64,000 nt of DNA. It comes from Rhypophila decipiens (taxonomy: Eukaryota; Ascomycota; Sordariomycetes; Sordariales; Naviculisporaceae). Shown piece after piece: positions 1 to 11,437 of the stretch. Made by a program: the position numbers and the translations under genes. Under the pieces are notes generated by a model that did not search any database, was not told the DNA's origin, and was given only the letters and a program-made list of their open reading frames with translations. The stretch spans positions 124,001 through 188,000 of the forward strand of contig MU858065.1 in the NCBI GenBank assembly GCA_033297075.1, given 5' to 3'. Positions within the stretch are counted from its first letter, which is position 1; every line of letters starts with the position of its first letter.

Positions 1-638
1 TGTCTGTAGCTGTTGACATACTGGACTTCTGGTGACGGCTGGCTCAACACGCCGTTGGCATTTTGGAAGATTTTGACTGGGGTGGGAAGCAAGCCCAATG
101 TATCAGTGGAGTCCGAGTATAAAGGGAAAAAAGTGGACGGTGGACTGCCAGTGCTTGATATGGACGTACAGTAGGTCTTGACCGCATTTGTGAGCTTCTT
201 CATTAACATGTCTTTCTGCTTTCCGTAGTCGTTATCCGCTTGATGCTTCTTATATTCTGTTCCTTTAGCCTCTCGATTCCGGCGTTCAAGCAATTCAAGC
301 TCTTTCTGCAGCTCCCATAACTTGGCAGAATGGTATTCCAGGACGACGAATAGCTGTCGTTCGCAGGCTGGAAAGAAACGCAACTCCAAAGCCTTCTGCC
401 TGAGACGGGCACTTCCCGTTCGGCCTGTCAGGCCTAGACATAGCAAGTATGTCAGCGTGGGGGTTGAATATAGCGAAGGGTAGTCTTTCAGGAGGAACGT
501 TTACTCACAGTCCTCATCGGGTAATTGAAAAGTACTGTGGATTTGTTGGAGTGTTGACTCGGTAGCTGCGGTTTGCAGAGGTTTCAGGTTGATTCTGCAA
601 TCTCCAATATCGATTTCATCGGCCTTGTCCCGGTTCAT
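1..638 (-). CDS. Hypothetical protein, 5' part only (runs off left edge)
   Basis: Two exons are visible. Exon 1 (638-509) starts at an ATG and encodes 43 residues (MNRDKADEIDIGDC...). A GTGAGT donor follows at 508 and the acceptor CTAG ends at 434. Exon 2 (433 to the edge) stays open. Phase is consistent (130 nt, phase 1). The downstream part reads as an alpha-helical, charged segment (VLEYHSAKLWELQKELELLE) followed by a Ser/Pro-rich stretch. The helix pattern is loosely like the N-terminus of fungal DUF6594 proteins, but this is only a resemblance and I do not assign a function. The C-terminus lies outside the window. Confidence 0.5.
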
Positions 639-3290
639 GGTAACGAGTTAGCGAAGACGTTGAGAAGCTAGAGCGGTGTAAAAAGGTGACAACAAGGGTG
701 ACAGCGAGCTGGAAACCAGGTGGAGGTGTGCAAGTCTGCTATCCGCATGCGTGCTCCCATCGAGAGGGAAGGAAGCGGCAGTATATAACTGTAACGAAAC
801 CCATTCGGTTCTCATCTAAGGAACACCGGGAGGCTCTCAGAAGCCCAGTGTCTGTTGCCCAGCTTGTATCTAATACGCCTCACAAATGAGTTAGGTTTTG
901 AATACAACTCCGCATGATGATAGCCATACAACTGGGCCAATGGAGGAAATATCACGGTGTGCTGGGTATCCAAAAGTGCATATTGCTGAGTTCGACAGCG
1001 CGGTGTGAGGGTGTGGTCGACGGCGCGAGAAACAGAGAAGGCTTTCATGCCGCTGTCGTGATACTCGAGGTTTGTCGAATGGCATAGCAGATCCTTGATT
1101 GTCCATCCGTACATGGGAGAAACCGCAGCATCCTTTGCCCACCGAAGAAGCAAGATCATGATCATGATCCAACTCTTCCATATAGTTTCTTGCACCCGCA
1201 TTGATCGTCTCTGCGATTTCATGTCAGTCAGAATATCGCAATCCCATAATATACGGGCGGTGTAAGCTCTTGTCTTCTAGTACCTAATTCCAGTCTGGGG
1301 TTGCACGAGAGTTATCCAAATCGATCGTATTGGCTCAATTGCAGATCAGGGCGTGTCTCTCTACATGTACCATATTCAGGGCCAGAACCTGATGGCATTT
1401 GTGTGAAAGGAGAGATTCGTGTGATGAAAGGGTTCATTCAGTCGCAAGCTGGCCGTGTTTCCGGACTCCAGCCCTCGGTCGATACATTTAAGATGAACAA
1501 AACTTGCCAGTCGGGCAATAATCAGCTCCCGAAAGCACATTCATCAGTTTAGACCTTTCAAGAACAGACTGGTGAACCAACACTCGCAACAGCCCCTGAT
1601 ATACACTGGAAAATGATCTTCGATCAACTCAATGGGTATTTGAGGCATTCTGCAAAGCATTTAAGCATCTGGCCGTGGCTCGGCTGGCGGTCTGAACACA
1701 ATGTATTGAGGCACCATGCGTAATACATGCTATCACCCTATTTCCGTTTTACTGATCTCGGCTGATATGGTGCCGTGGTATTGAGAGGCACACTCGCGGA
1801 CTGATAGAGGTAATTCCAGCATATCAACAATAGGGAAGGCAAAGAGTGTAGAAGTATTGATGTTGCGTAACATGTGAAGGAGCCATTTCGAAATCCAATG
1901 GCATAATTTGGACCTATAGGCCAACTGCAACATGTGGCTAATGTCCAAATAATAATTGAACCTCAAAGCGGATTTTCGGAAAGAAAGAGAAATTTGGGGA
2001 TGTGAGAAGAAAATACGAGATCAAGTAACAATGAAAAGCCGAGAAAGCTCAAACTTAACTGGCAGCTGCCAACAAGCCAGGCTTGTTGAGGACCGGAGCG
2101 GGCCAGCAATATCGAAGGTTCGGTTCGGGCGGGACTGCCCAGCAGGCCGGCAGCTGCTGGCGCAACAAGTCCCAGGCATTCCCAGGTCGGGTCCCATCAA
2201 AAACAAGCGATGCAACTGTCACCTCGCCCGATGACCGGTCCAGACGGGATGACGTGAGTCTTATAGGTGAAAATCCGAGTGTACGATCGTATGTCTCAGC
2301 AAAATAGGTCGAAGAATAGGGCTGAAACTCAACTTCCATGGCAGTATACCATAAGAACCGACTCTGTGAAATATCACCATATGCTTTTTACCTTTACCTG
2401 GATATTCAGGCCGTGTACGCCCCTACTAAGGAACAAGTATTTTGCCTCTCCTTCCCCGAATGGTGTCTGTGATTGCCATTTCACACTCCATTCCAGAGCC
2501 CCGTTTATAAGTTGCGTTGATCTGACAAACGTCTCATAATGGACAACAATAGGCATATAGCTGTTTGAGGGCATGCAAAGGAAGGGATTGCCCAAGGGCG
2601 TATATTAAATGATATCCATAACGTTTATCAGCTTCGAGATCTTTACGTTCAATTTACATTCAATACGCCCGCAACAGGTTGCAGCACTCACCTGGACACT
2701 TGACGCCAAGTAAAGCATTTGGTCCAGGACAGATGGGGGTCGACGACCGCTTCTTATAACAAACCTCAAGTCTAATAGCCAACTACGCAGAGAGACTTCA
2801 CATGTTTTGTATATCCAAATATGGGGTGCCCAACTACTTATCGGAACCTTCTCAATAGCTTGATGCAGGGCAAGATAGAAACATTAGATGAACGAGTACA
2901 TATTAAATATACCCGTGATATACCATGTCTGAGGCTTTCAGTGCCTATTTTTCTATGCGAGGTACTCGTGTGGTGAATACTGAAGTGTGGTCTTTTTCTC
3001 CTTTACCCCTATTTACCCTACACATATAGGATGTAGATTATGATTAGCAACACGCACACGGCTTTCGGAGTCCAGTCAATTGAATGAGGTTAAAAGAAAA
3101 AATGGCAGATCAAACGCATCCTCTAGGGGGTGATGATGGCGGTCGTTGAGCTTTGAGATGGGTCATGATGCCTGTATCCGTAACCCACAATTCGATAATT
3201 TGCTGACTAACATGAACGTGCCTCGTCACCTCGTGGCCAGGCGTTCGAAACTGACAGCCCCATTCAGTTTTGCAGTGCGGGGTTTGGAAG
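639..3290. other. Intergenic, no supported gene
   Basis: About 2.6 kb without a convincing gene. A 136-codon minus-strand frame (1222-812) has an ATG but no recognisable domain and overlaps a competing frame of similar quality, so it is not called. A short stretch around 2575-2610 carries the 'aagggcgtat' motif seen in the arrays at 8.1-8.5 and 13.6-14.0 kb. Confidence 0.5.
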
Positions 3291-3363
3291 CCTATCGTAC
3301 TACATTGATACAGAGTGGCCAATTGTTGAAAAACCCCTACCACGCCTATAAAAACGGCCGTAC

Positions 3364-3482
3364 TGTGACGAATCCACTAGTCTAGAACCCTACCACTAGG
3401 CCATGGAACCCTCCGCAAAAGGATGTCGAATTTCAAGTCGAACGCCGACTTGAAATCAAGGGTTATATACACATCGTGACAC
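3364..3482 (-). mobile_element. 119-bp palindromic MITE-like element, copy 1
   Basis: Read on the minus strand it starts GTGTCACGA and ends TCGTCACA, giving short terminal inverted repeats. GTAC flanks both ends (3360-3363 and 3483-3486) as a 4-bp target-site duplication. It contains a perfect 11-bp hairpin (ATTTCAAGTCG, 5-base loop; 3430-3456) and the motif TAGCCTAGTGG... in copy 2 (here GGCCTAGTGG), which resembles a tRNA A-box. It is about 85-90% identical to the copy at 29998-30119, which lies in the opposite orientation with its own, different 4-bp duplication. It has no coding capacity. Confidence 0.75.
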
Positions 3483-3550
3483 GTACACACTACCACCACT
3501 AACATCAACATCATTAAATTAAGACTAACGATGACTGGCTTGTAGAGATT

Positions 3551-3735
3551 AACTGACTTAACTGGATTTGACTGGATTTGACTAGACTGACTAGATTTGA
3601 CTGAATTGACTGGACTGACTGGATTTGACTGGACTGACTAGATTTGACTGAATTGACTGGACTGACTGGATTTGACTGGACTGACTAGATTTGACTAACT
3701 GGATTTGACTGACTGGATTCAACTGACTGGATTTG
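3551..3735. repeat. Tandem repeat, 47-bp period built from TGACT/GGATT words
   Basis: The stretch is made of variants of 'gactggattt', 'gactggact' and 'gactagattt'. The marker 'ctgaattgac' recurs at 3601 and 3648, giving a 47-bp higher-order period of a bit over two copies, with irregular copies at both ends. It is low in coding potential. Confidence 0.85.
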
Positions 3736-4096
3736 ACGTCTTGATGTTAATGTTAGTGGTGGTGATATACACAGACGTTTTTATGGGCAGTGTGGGCTAC
3801 GTGGTAGGGGTTTTTCAACAATTGGCCGTCATGTATCACTGTAGCACCATAGATGCCCCTCCATCAACTTTGGCAACATATGGCGGGGTAAAAAAAACGT
3901 ATGGATTATCACTGCAGTATGCGAATGCATCGGAGAGTTGCGTCGGAGAGTTATACATCCACCTACCGACCTACGGCAATACAAAAAAAAAAGAATAGAA
4001 GGTTTTGCTGTCATTAGAAGTCTATTCATAAGTTCAACCTATATATCTCTATTTTTATCTTGCTCGTCTACGGCATGACGAATGCCCATTCTTATT

Positions 4097-4156
4097 GTAT
4101 CCACGTCCCTGTCTATCCACGTCCCTGTCTATCCACGTCCCTGTCTATCCACGCCC
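4097..4156. repeat. 16-bp tandem repeat
   Basis: The unit 'tatccacgtccctgtc' is repeated about 3.7 times head to tail; the last copy ends ccacgccc. Confidence 0.9.
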
Positions 4157-7100
4157 AACCTCGAGATACCGGTGCTCCTGAACTTTGAGAGTTGTCCATG
4201 TGTCGTAAACCGGACTTGGCCAGCTCGACAAAGGTAGCGCGGGGGTGTGAGAGCGGAGGTGAGTGTTCTCAAGTTTTCCAAACCCGTGCGCGAATCTTCG
4301 TTTTCTAGAGAGGATCGCCGGGCCTATTAAATCACCAAAGTTGGTTAGATGGTCCAACCAACATCTGGGCCGAAGGAAGCAGTGCTTTCGACTTACCGGA
4401 CGCTGCCAACTATTGCTTTTTCCCTACTTGTATAGATACGGGGTTCGAGCCCCGCGTCTGGGCATGTCCAGACCCTTTGGAGCGCTTGTTCGCGCGTTCC
4501 CCCGGCTTGCTGCTCTTGTTTGGGGCGGTGGACGTGTTCTTGAATGACAAACGGCTGGAGTACGTCTTTGCTGCAGGCGTAACCTGGTTGTCAGTCCCCA
4601 TTGCGGACTTTTTTGGAGTCAAGTTGGCGGAAAAGGATGTTTGGTAGGCGGCGGCGGCTGTGCCAAATGGAAAGCTGTTGGACTTTCAGAAAGTCTTTAC
4701 CTGACGTCGACCGGGTAAGGCGGGCCAAAGCTGCCAGTCCTCTACCTTCAGCAGCAGCAGCAGCAGCAGCCAGCAACCCCTGTTCGTCGGGACAGCTACC
4801 ACCCCCTGCCTCCTTTCCTTACATATAATCAGTCACCTGTCACCCGATGCCCTCGTCGCGCGCCAGCCGGCGAGTGCACCAGCACGGCGCGCCCCGCCCA
4901 TCCACCTTGCACATAAGGCGCGGCGCACATAATCACTCCCCCGCCGTTCTGTGCCCATGGGTCAAGAAAGACCGGGAATGATTCCCGGCGCGACCTTCCC
5001 CGATACCGGGTGAGGCAACACATCGGAAGACCTCACACCCCCATTGCCTTCTTGGCTTGTGTCGATCACCCTTGGCTGCCACCACATATGGCATATGATT
5101 CATGGCGATATGAAGTCGAGTCCGGCCGACGAACAGCCCCCCTTTTCTCCTTTGGCTCGGATCTATGACAGGTGATTTTGCGACTCTCTCCCTTCTTCCC
5201 TTCTTGTTATCGACTCGCACATATTCGAGACCCGTCGGTTGAGCATCCGCATCGTACATTATCCGGTGTCACTGACGTCGCCAGCCAGCATCGACGCCGA
5301 CGCCGACGCCGACATGGACGATGGACGATGGACGATGGACGATGGACGATGGAAGCCACCGTATGAGAATCCGATTTCGCCGTTGGGATATCGAGGTCGA
5401 ATTGGAACTGTGAGTTGCACGACTGATCAAGAATGATCACTACCAGCATGTGGCGAGCTGCTCGAGGGAATTCGTTGGCCTCTCACAGGTCGTCATCGCG
5501 CCTTTGGATACCAATGGCTCTCAGGGTGTTCGGTGTATACCGGAAAACCCGGGCTCGAAGGTAGGCTTGAATCGACCGGCCTAAGGTCGCCCTCTGTTGG
5601 TATCGCCAACGTCAAGCGATCGAGTTTGAGGACCTCGAAGTGCATGTCCCAGTCATGCGCGATTACTCGGCGGGCGATATTCCGGTCCACTCTTGTTCTT
5701 TCTCCTTCTCTGCTTGTGGCCACACTATACCAACGACGTCGGAGTTAACACTGACAGGATACAGACAACGTTTTTGTGAGGCATCGATTCTTGATATTAT
5801 CGTCGCTCTTCAATCGACATCGCTGGTATTCGATCACATCGCTGCGTGTTCGTGAGCCGCCACACTGGAACGCGTTGGACACGAAACCGACGATCGTGGT
5901 ATTCGAACTTGGGCCGGGACAGGCCTTCGGTAATGCTGCGTCATCCTATCCTATACGAGTACTACCGGGTCTCGGCGTCGTGACGTCCGTTGAACACCAG
6001 AGGGACCGATGGCCTGGTGGGCTAATCTTGCCTATACCTTCTCGTTATATCCACGGTCGCTGTGGGTTGCAATTTTTGGGGTCGTGGCATTGTCCTTTTT
6101 CCTCGGGCTGGCAGCACCGTGTTCTCGCCTGGACGATTGACGGACAAAGACTCTCGCGAGAGGAGTCATCATGATAGCGAGCTGATAAGCTTTCTGGGAG
6201 AATAGACAATAACAAGTGGTGGCTTGCCGAAATGGAAACGAGGACTATGGATCATGAAGAGAAGAAAACGAGCGACGTGTGTGTGGGAAGAGAGAGGGAT
6301 CATGACTCCACCAATGGTTGAGTGTCAGGCTGGTTATTATTAGTAGGAGGGCAATCAACCAGCGGTCGTGAGGGCGAGCTCCGGGTTCCTCCGTATCAGG
6401 CCTTTGGATGGTGACACAAGACCTCACTGGAACGCAAGCTCCGTCAGAATGAAACGGCCGAGCGGACTCACGTTGGCAAGGGGCCAGATCCCTTGATCCA
6501 GACCGCAAGCCTCCAAACTGACACAATGTGAGTTCTGCCCAGTGTTCTCTTTGAAGAGCGGGTAAACGGCCGGGAACCTGGAAGTGGGAACCGGTCGATA
6601 ACCATTCATCTTTCCTAGGGATTTATTTCGTAACGACAGGCAGCCGTGTTCCTGGTTCAACCGTGCAGCCACCGAAGAATGGTCCCGGAGACAGGCAGAA
6701 TACGGGGCGGCCGTCCCGGCTGTAAATGGGCGCACCGTATGATTGGCTAGAGCCGCACCGTATTCTGCCTTAAATAGATTTGGCGCGAAACCCATCGAAT
6801 CGAGAGTATGCGGTACCTTATCCTACGGCCCTCTTTATCCTCTTTATGTATTTGTTGACATCTGACCTGCGATCTGAGTATTTGGGGGGAAAAGCTAAAA
6901 CAACAGACACTGCTGCAGTGTTGCAGACCCCTTTATCAAAGTCAAAGTCAAGAAATTTACAGGTTTCGAATTCCAGCATTTTGGAAACGGAATCTTTCGC
7001 TGTAGCCCAAGCGATGGGATTTTCAATACGGGGCATGTACGGATACCTTTTTATGGGTACATAACATCGATAGGTGGCGTTCTCCGTATAAAATGGTTAG

Positions 7101-8960
7101 TGAAGAACCTTTTTTATTCTATACGGAGTAGATATAGATGACTGTCAATGGGCTGCGGAAAGTACAGGAGATACGTCAGCAAACCACCTCTAAGAAGCTT
7201 ACTGGATTCCCTTAAGGTAGGTTAGGTCGATGTTTCGGAAATGTCATTTCGAGAACGGTCTTTTTTTCGACTTCGCTGACATCCGAAATCTCGGACCATA
7301 GTCATCGTTGGACAACTTGGATCAGCCTACGGAGTACGGATACATACATCATAAACGATTGCATCCACTACAGACCGAAGACATTTGTTGATTGGGTACA
7401 GTGTTGAAATGCATGCGAGAGAGCTGCGAGTTGACCGCAAGTTGGCAAACGGCAAGGAAGTGAATATGTAAATATTACGGATGCGTGCCCAACTCATTCC
7501 AGTTAGCAACGAGCGCGGAAATGTGAGTTCTCGGTTTTTGACAATTTTCTTTTACCTTCAACATCCACCACAGTTCAGCAGTTCCCAGGCCTGCCAGATG
7601 GGTTGATATGGAGAAACATCGGACCACGACAAATGGGAGCAAAACCTCCCCGAGCAACCTAAGAATGAGGGGGGGGGCCGTCAGCGGCCAATCAAACACT
7701 GGGACTGTCCGGCTTCCCGCTGTGAGTCTGTGACAGATGAGAATGCATGTTGTACTACCCCCATACCCCGTACGGGTTGCCGAATTGAGCACGGCTTGGA
7801 CGACAGTACAGTGCAGTATCAGTGTGGACACTGTGAATGAGCTAACTCCTCGCGGGCAGTGGCTGGCTGCTGCAGTGAAACCCACCTTGCAGCGAGATGA
7901 GGCCGCAATCGAATCCGTGCCAAACCTAACAGCTATGAGGAGGCGGGTGCCCTTTTCGTCGGCGCATGTGCTGCTGAAGGTGGGTTCTCGCCCGGTACCC
8001 GTAACAGATGCCGTTCAGTGAATAGGGGTACTCCTATGTATGTGGTTGGTCAGCTCGTTCAATTTTCACTGTCGATTCACAGCTTTACATGTACGCCGTG
8101 TATTCATTGTACAGATGGCGGTCTCACTGGCAATTAAGGGCATATACTTTGAGCAAAGGGCCACAGGGCATATTGGCAATCTCCTGAAGGCCTGTATGGC
8201 ATTGACCAAGGTGCATACCAGAGATCATCTAAAGGCGTGTAATGGGTTATTGAAGGGCATTTGAGAGACGAATAATAGGCATAGAAGGGAACTAGCTATG
8301 TATATATACTGGTAAGTATCATTTCCAATCTTGGCCTTTAGTTTGGGATATATATACGCAGAAAAGTCCAGATATATGCTGTATATTAATCTCGCAATGT
8401 CGCTCTTACCGACAGTCAAGGGTATATAAGAGATCGTCCTAATGTGTATTAAGGGACTAATAGAGGCATATGGAGATTTAGCCAAGGGCATGCAAAGAGC
8501 TCAACCACTGGGCGTATGAGGTACATCTACACTACTCCCACTTCGTGGACATGAGCTTTCAGCAGCCACACGCCGTCGCTTCTATCCGTGTGAAGTACAT
8601 GCAACCCATATTCATGGTCACTGTGGAGAGCAGAGGAGATGTGGAACACAAACTTGTTGACGAGTATTAAGGCTGACCAACGCGGTTCACGCGGCTTTAA
8701 TAAACGTACATCCTCCTCTGTCAAGAGTCTCAGGACCTTTGTTTCGATATGTAACCTTGGCAGTAGACCGTCACTTCGAAGTCCCAAGAGCTTTAGAGTG
8801 AAAATTAAAGGTATTGGTATTTGCTTGTATGCACCAGCTACTTCCTCGATATCAGTCAATTATTGACCCATGAACAAATTCTTCATTAACTCCCCGGCTC
8901 CCCCAAAATTGCGCACTCATGTTTATCACTACCACCCCATATGACCAATGGTCGCATCCC
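4157..8960. other. Long gene-poor region with microsatellites
   Basis: No recognisable gene. It contains a CAG run (about 4749-4770), GACGCC repeats (about 5293-5312) followed by a 7-bp ATGGACG array (about 5314-5352), and a G9 run near 7670. One plus-strand frame stays open for about 112 codons from an intron-like acceptor (TTTTCTAG, ending about 4311) to a TAG near 4648. Its composition is protein-like and it ends in a hydrophobic part (LLLLFGAVDVF, FAAGVTWLSVPIADFF), but I found no matching upstream exon. Confidence 0.4.
8100..8520. repeat. Degenerate array of 'aagggcatat' motifs
   Basis: Around a dozen variants of (c)aaggGC(A/G)TAT(gag) occur at roughly 20-40-base spacing: for example near 8138, 8165, 8186, 8231, 8255, 8276, 8419, 8463, 8478 and 8511. 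A related array occurs at 13640-13970. It is too diverged to call a transposon class. Confidence 0.5.
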
Positions 8961-9937
8961 TCAAAGACTGTCCTTGAGCGCATTGTTCACCGGCGCCGCC
9001 GCCGCAGGGCCTTCGGGGGTGACATAGGCCTTGGTCATGCCGCCATCCACGACAAAATCATGACCATTGACAAAGCTGCTTTCGTCACTGGCCAGGAAAA
9101 GAACCGCCTGCGCTTGCTCCACCGCCTCACCGAACCTCCCTGTTGGGAAGTGAACCTCTCTCCTCTGGCGCTTGGGGATATCATCGCCCAGCCAGTCCTG
9201 CAGGAGCGGTGTGTTCAGCGGTGCGGGGCAAAGGTTATTGAACCTGAATCCCTCTCGCGCATGGACGATGGCAAGTTCTCTCGTCAGAGCCAGCACTGCA
9301 CCTTTGGATGCGGTATATGCCAATTGCGGCGTCGCTGATCCAACCAGCGCGACGACAGAGGCCGTGTTGATGATGCTTCCCTTGGTCTTCTTGTGGCGAC
9401 GAAGGGAAAGAACCGCGTGCTTGGAGCCGAACCAGACACCCTTGACGTTGATGTTCTGCGTGAGATCCCAGATATCCTCGGGCGTGGCGATCGCGTCGTC
9501 GTCGCGCGCGTGCATAATGCCTGCGTTGTTGAACATCACATCCACACCGCCGTGGGCGTCTGCCGACTCGACGAGAGACTGGACTTGGGCTTCTTTGGAT
9601 ACGTCACAGATCTGGAGACCGGAGGTGTTAGAGGCCTGTATAGCAGAAAAAAGAATGGGTCCCCCTAGGAATAAAGACGTACAGAGGTATCAACCTTGGC
9701 GCCGGGCACCAGCTGCAGAACCTTGGCTTTGGCTCTTTCCAGGGCTTCCTGTGAGATGTCGGCCATGATGACTGCCTTGGCGTTTTCTTTGGCAAAGAGA
9801 ATACAGGTTTCTAGACCGATGCCTCTGTTCAGAGCAGCGTGAGTTGTCCGTTCGCGTATAGCCGTGTGTGCGATCTGGGCGTCCACTTACCCAGCGGCAC
9901 CGGTGACGATTGTGACTTTGCCATCGAGACGACCCAT
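8961..9937 (-). CDS. Classical short-chain dehydrogenase/reductase (SDR)
   Basis: An NAD(P)-dependent oxidoreductase, probably cytosolic, 279 aa; substrate unknown. Exons are 9937-9891, 9824-9683 and 9611-8961, with GTAAGT and GTACGT donors. The third exon could start instead at 9635, in frame, adding 8 residues. I prefer 9611 because it restores the usual SDR strand ending in CDVS. Visible motifs are the cofactor glycine motif TGAAGGIG (12-19), NNAG (91-94), active-site Ser148, and YTASK with Tyr162 and Lys166, so the catalytic set is complete. The C-terminus has the usual VNGHDFVVDGG. Length is normal for the family. It is divergent from the glutamine synthetase-like gene across about 1.5 kb; a shared pathway is possible but not shown. 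Confidence 0.92.
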
Positions 9938-11437
9938 CTTGCGATTCTTGGTTACGGTGCCTAGGAATGTTCGGCAGTAGGTTGTTAAAGTGTTCGTGCG
10001 GATTCTCTTTGTGGTTGTTGAACACCAGAGAGATTGTGACAGCAGAAGAAATAGAGGGGTCGGAGCGATGACCGGATTGCGGGGCAGAGGTCGAGATAAA
10101 GGTTCTACGGGGACCGGGCGTGGAAGGTTATGAGGTTGGGCTTCCTAGACTTCTGGAAAATATAAAGGAGAGGAGACAGAGCTGCAGCACAAGGTCACAA
10201 GACTATTCCTGACTGCAATAGCTTGATCCCGATATGGATTGGATGGAGTAAGAGAAACCGACGAGAACGCCCCTGATTTGGTCGGTGAACCCAGACCGAA
10301 ACTCCAACAGCCGTACTGGTACTTATCGACCGACATCCGACAACGGCGCAACGGTTTAACTCGCAACTGCTGGGCCGTTGGTATCGCTCGGTCGTCACCA
10401 TAAAAGTTGTCAGCGAACCATGTATCCACCCAGCGGCGAGGTGGTTGATAACTCGCGATAAGAGCGTTATCTTCTGTTCCGTCTCCGGGCCGGTGTCACC
10501 CGGATGTCCTTATCAGTCGATCCCAGCGAAAGAGGGGTAAGTGTAGCTCAGACCTCCTTGGACCCTCGAGTATCAACCCAGCTCCAGAGCAAGTGTGAGC
10601 TCTGTCAAACGTCGAGAGACTGTTTTAACCATACAAGCACCTCGACATCTTCTCTGTGCGGTTCTGGCCATTACATTGTCGGCAGAGACTCGGAGGGCAA
10701 GAGGCGATCCTATTTTTGGTCACGCGGTGGTCGATTGGATGCGGGGTTGGTGAGTGGATGTTTCTTCCACTGAGACCAGGGTTCAAAGCTTCTGGGTGAC
10801 CTGGAAGCAGAAGATCTATAAGCTATTCGTGAAGGGAAAATGGATATCGTATGGAAATTGGGATGGGTTTATATTTCCCATTATAAACAAATAGTCCGCT
10901 CCCTTTAAGGCCTTTTAACCGGAGTGATCCCCATGCCGAGGTGTCAAATTACCCCACCTCCGCATTCCGAAGCCTTGGCCGGGAGGTGCGAGACCGGGTA
11001 GACCCAGCTGAGGTAAGCTACCAAAGCTTGACTTTCAGGGGCTTCCATGCCACTGGTCCGCTGTGTCGAATGACGCAGCAGCTCCAAGGGACCAAGAAGA
11101 GCACCAGGGCAGGACGTCATTGCATCTTGGTTAGCCCCATGACGGCGCGCTGCTCGCAGGAAACGGCTGTTGCACACATTCCCGGGCCGTTAACAACGTC
11201 TGAAGATCACCCTCAAAGTTCGACCCATCTGCAATTCTCGCCGTTTATCCAGTCCAGCGGAAAACTCCCTGTCTCCATCCGCAGAGCTCGCTTTGCCAAG
11301 TACGTACCAAGATTACTCGACGCGATCCACTTCGCCCCGCGATCCTACTGCGCGAGCCTCTGTCCCGACAGCATTCCCATCACGTAACGACCAGATCGAC
11401 AGTGCTTCACGTTGTTCAACACAACCCAGACTACAAG
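9938..11437. other. Divergent intergenic region (SDR / glutamine synthetase-like)
   Basis: About 1.5 kb between two divergent start codons, so it should hold both promoters. I see no gene in it; open frames here start with non-ATG codons and lack recognisable motifs. Confidence 0.5.

Larger units (their letters stand above)
3317..3827. repeat. Inverted-repeat structure flanking a TGACT-based tandem array
   Basis: Left arm (3317-3343 plus 3492-3512) and right arm (3801-3827 plus 3741-3763) are inverted copies. The 27 bases at 3801-3827 are the exact reverse complement of 3317-3343, and the TTGATGTT(A)..GTTAGTGGTGGT segment is also shared. The left arm is longer because it contains the 119-bp transposon at 3364-3482, so the right arm looks like a related unoccupied version. 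Between the arms lies a tandem array. This explains why short unrelated frames on opposite strands give the same peptide (VGVFQQLA): they are the same DNA inverted, not genes. Confidence 0.75.

Noticed and set aside
812..1222. 136-codon minus-strand frame
   Set aside because: No motif, no splice context, and a second overlapping frame on the same strand looks equally plausible.
3110..3998. Two frames on opposite strands both encoding VGVFQQLA-like peptides
   Set aside because: The similarity comes from the inverted repeat arms at 3317-3343 and 3801-3827, not from coding.
4428..4470. tRNA-like T-arm 'cggggttcgagccccg'
   Set aside because: The loop is one base short and no D-arm, anticodon arm or acceptor pairing exists around it; the segment also lies inside the open frame at 4311-4648.
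8527..8859. 110-codon minus-strand frame near the SDR gene
   Set aside because: It starts with TTG, has no in-frame ATG at the front and no recognisable domain.
9611..9635. Alternative SDR acceptor adding eight residues
   Set aside because: In frame and possible, but it interrupts the conserved strand before CDVS; the later acceptor fits the family better.
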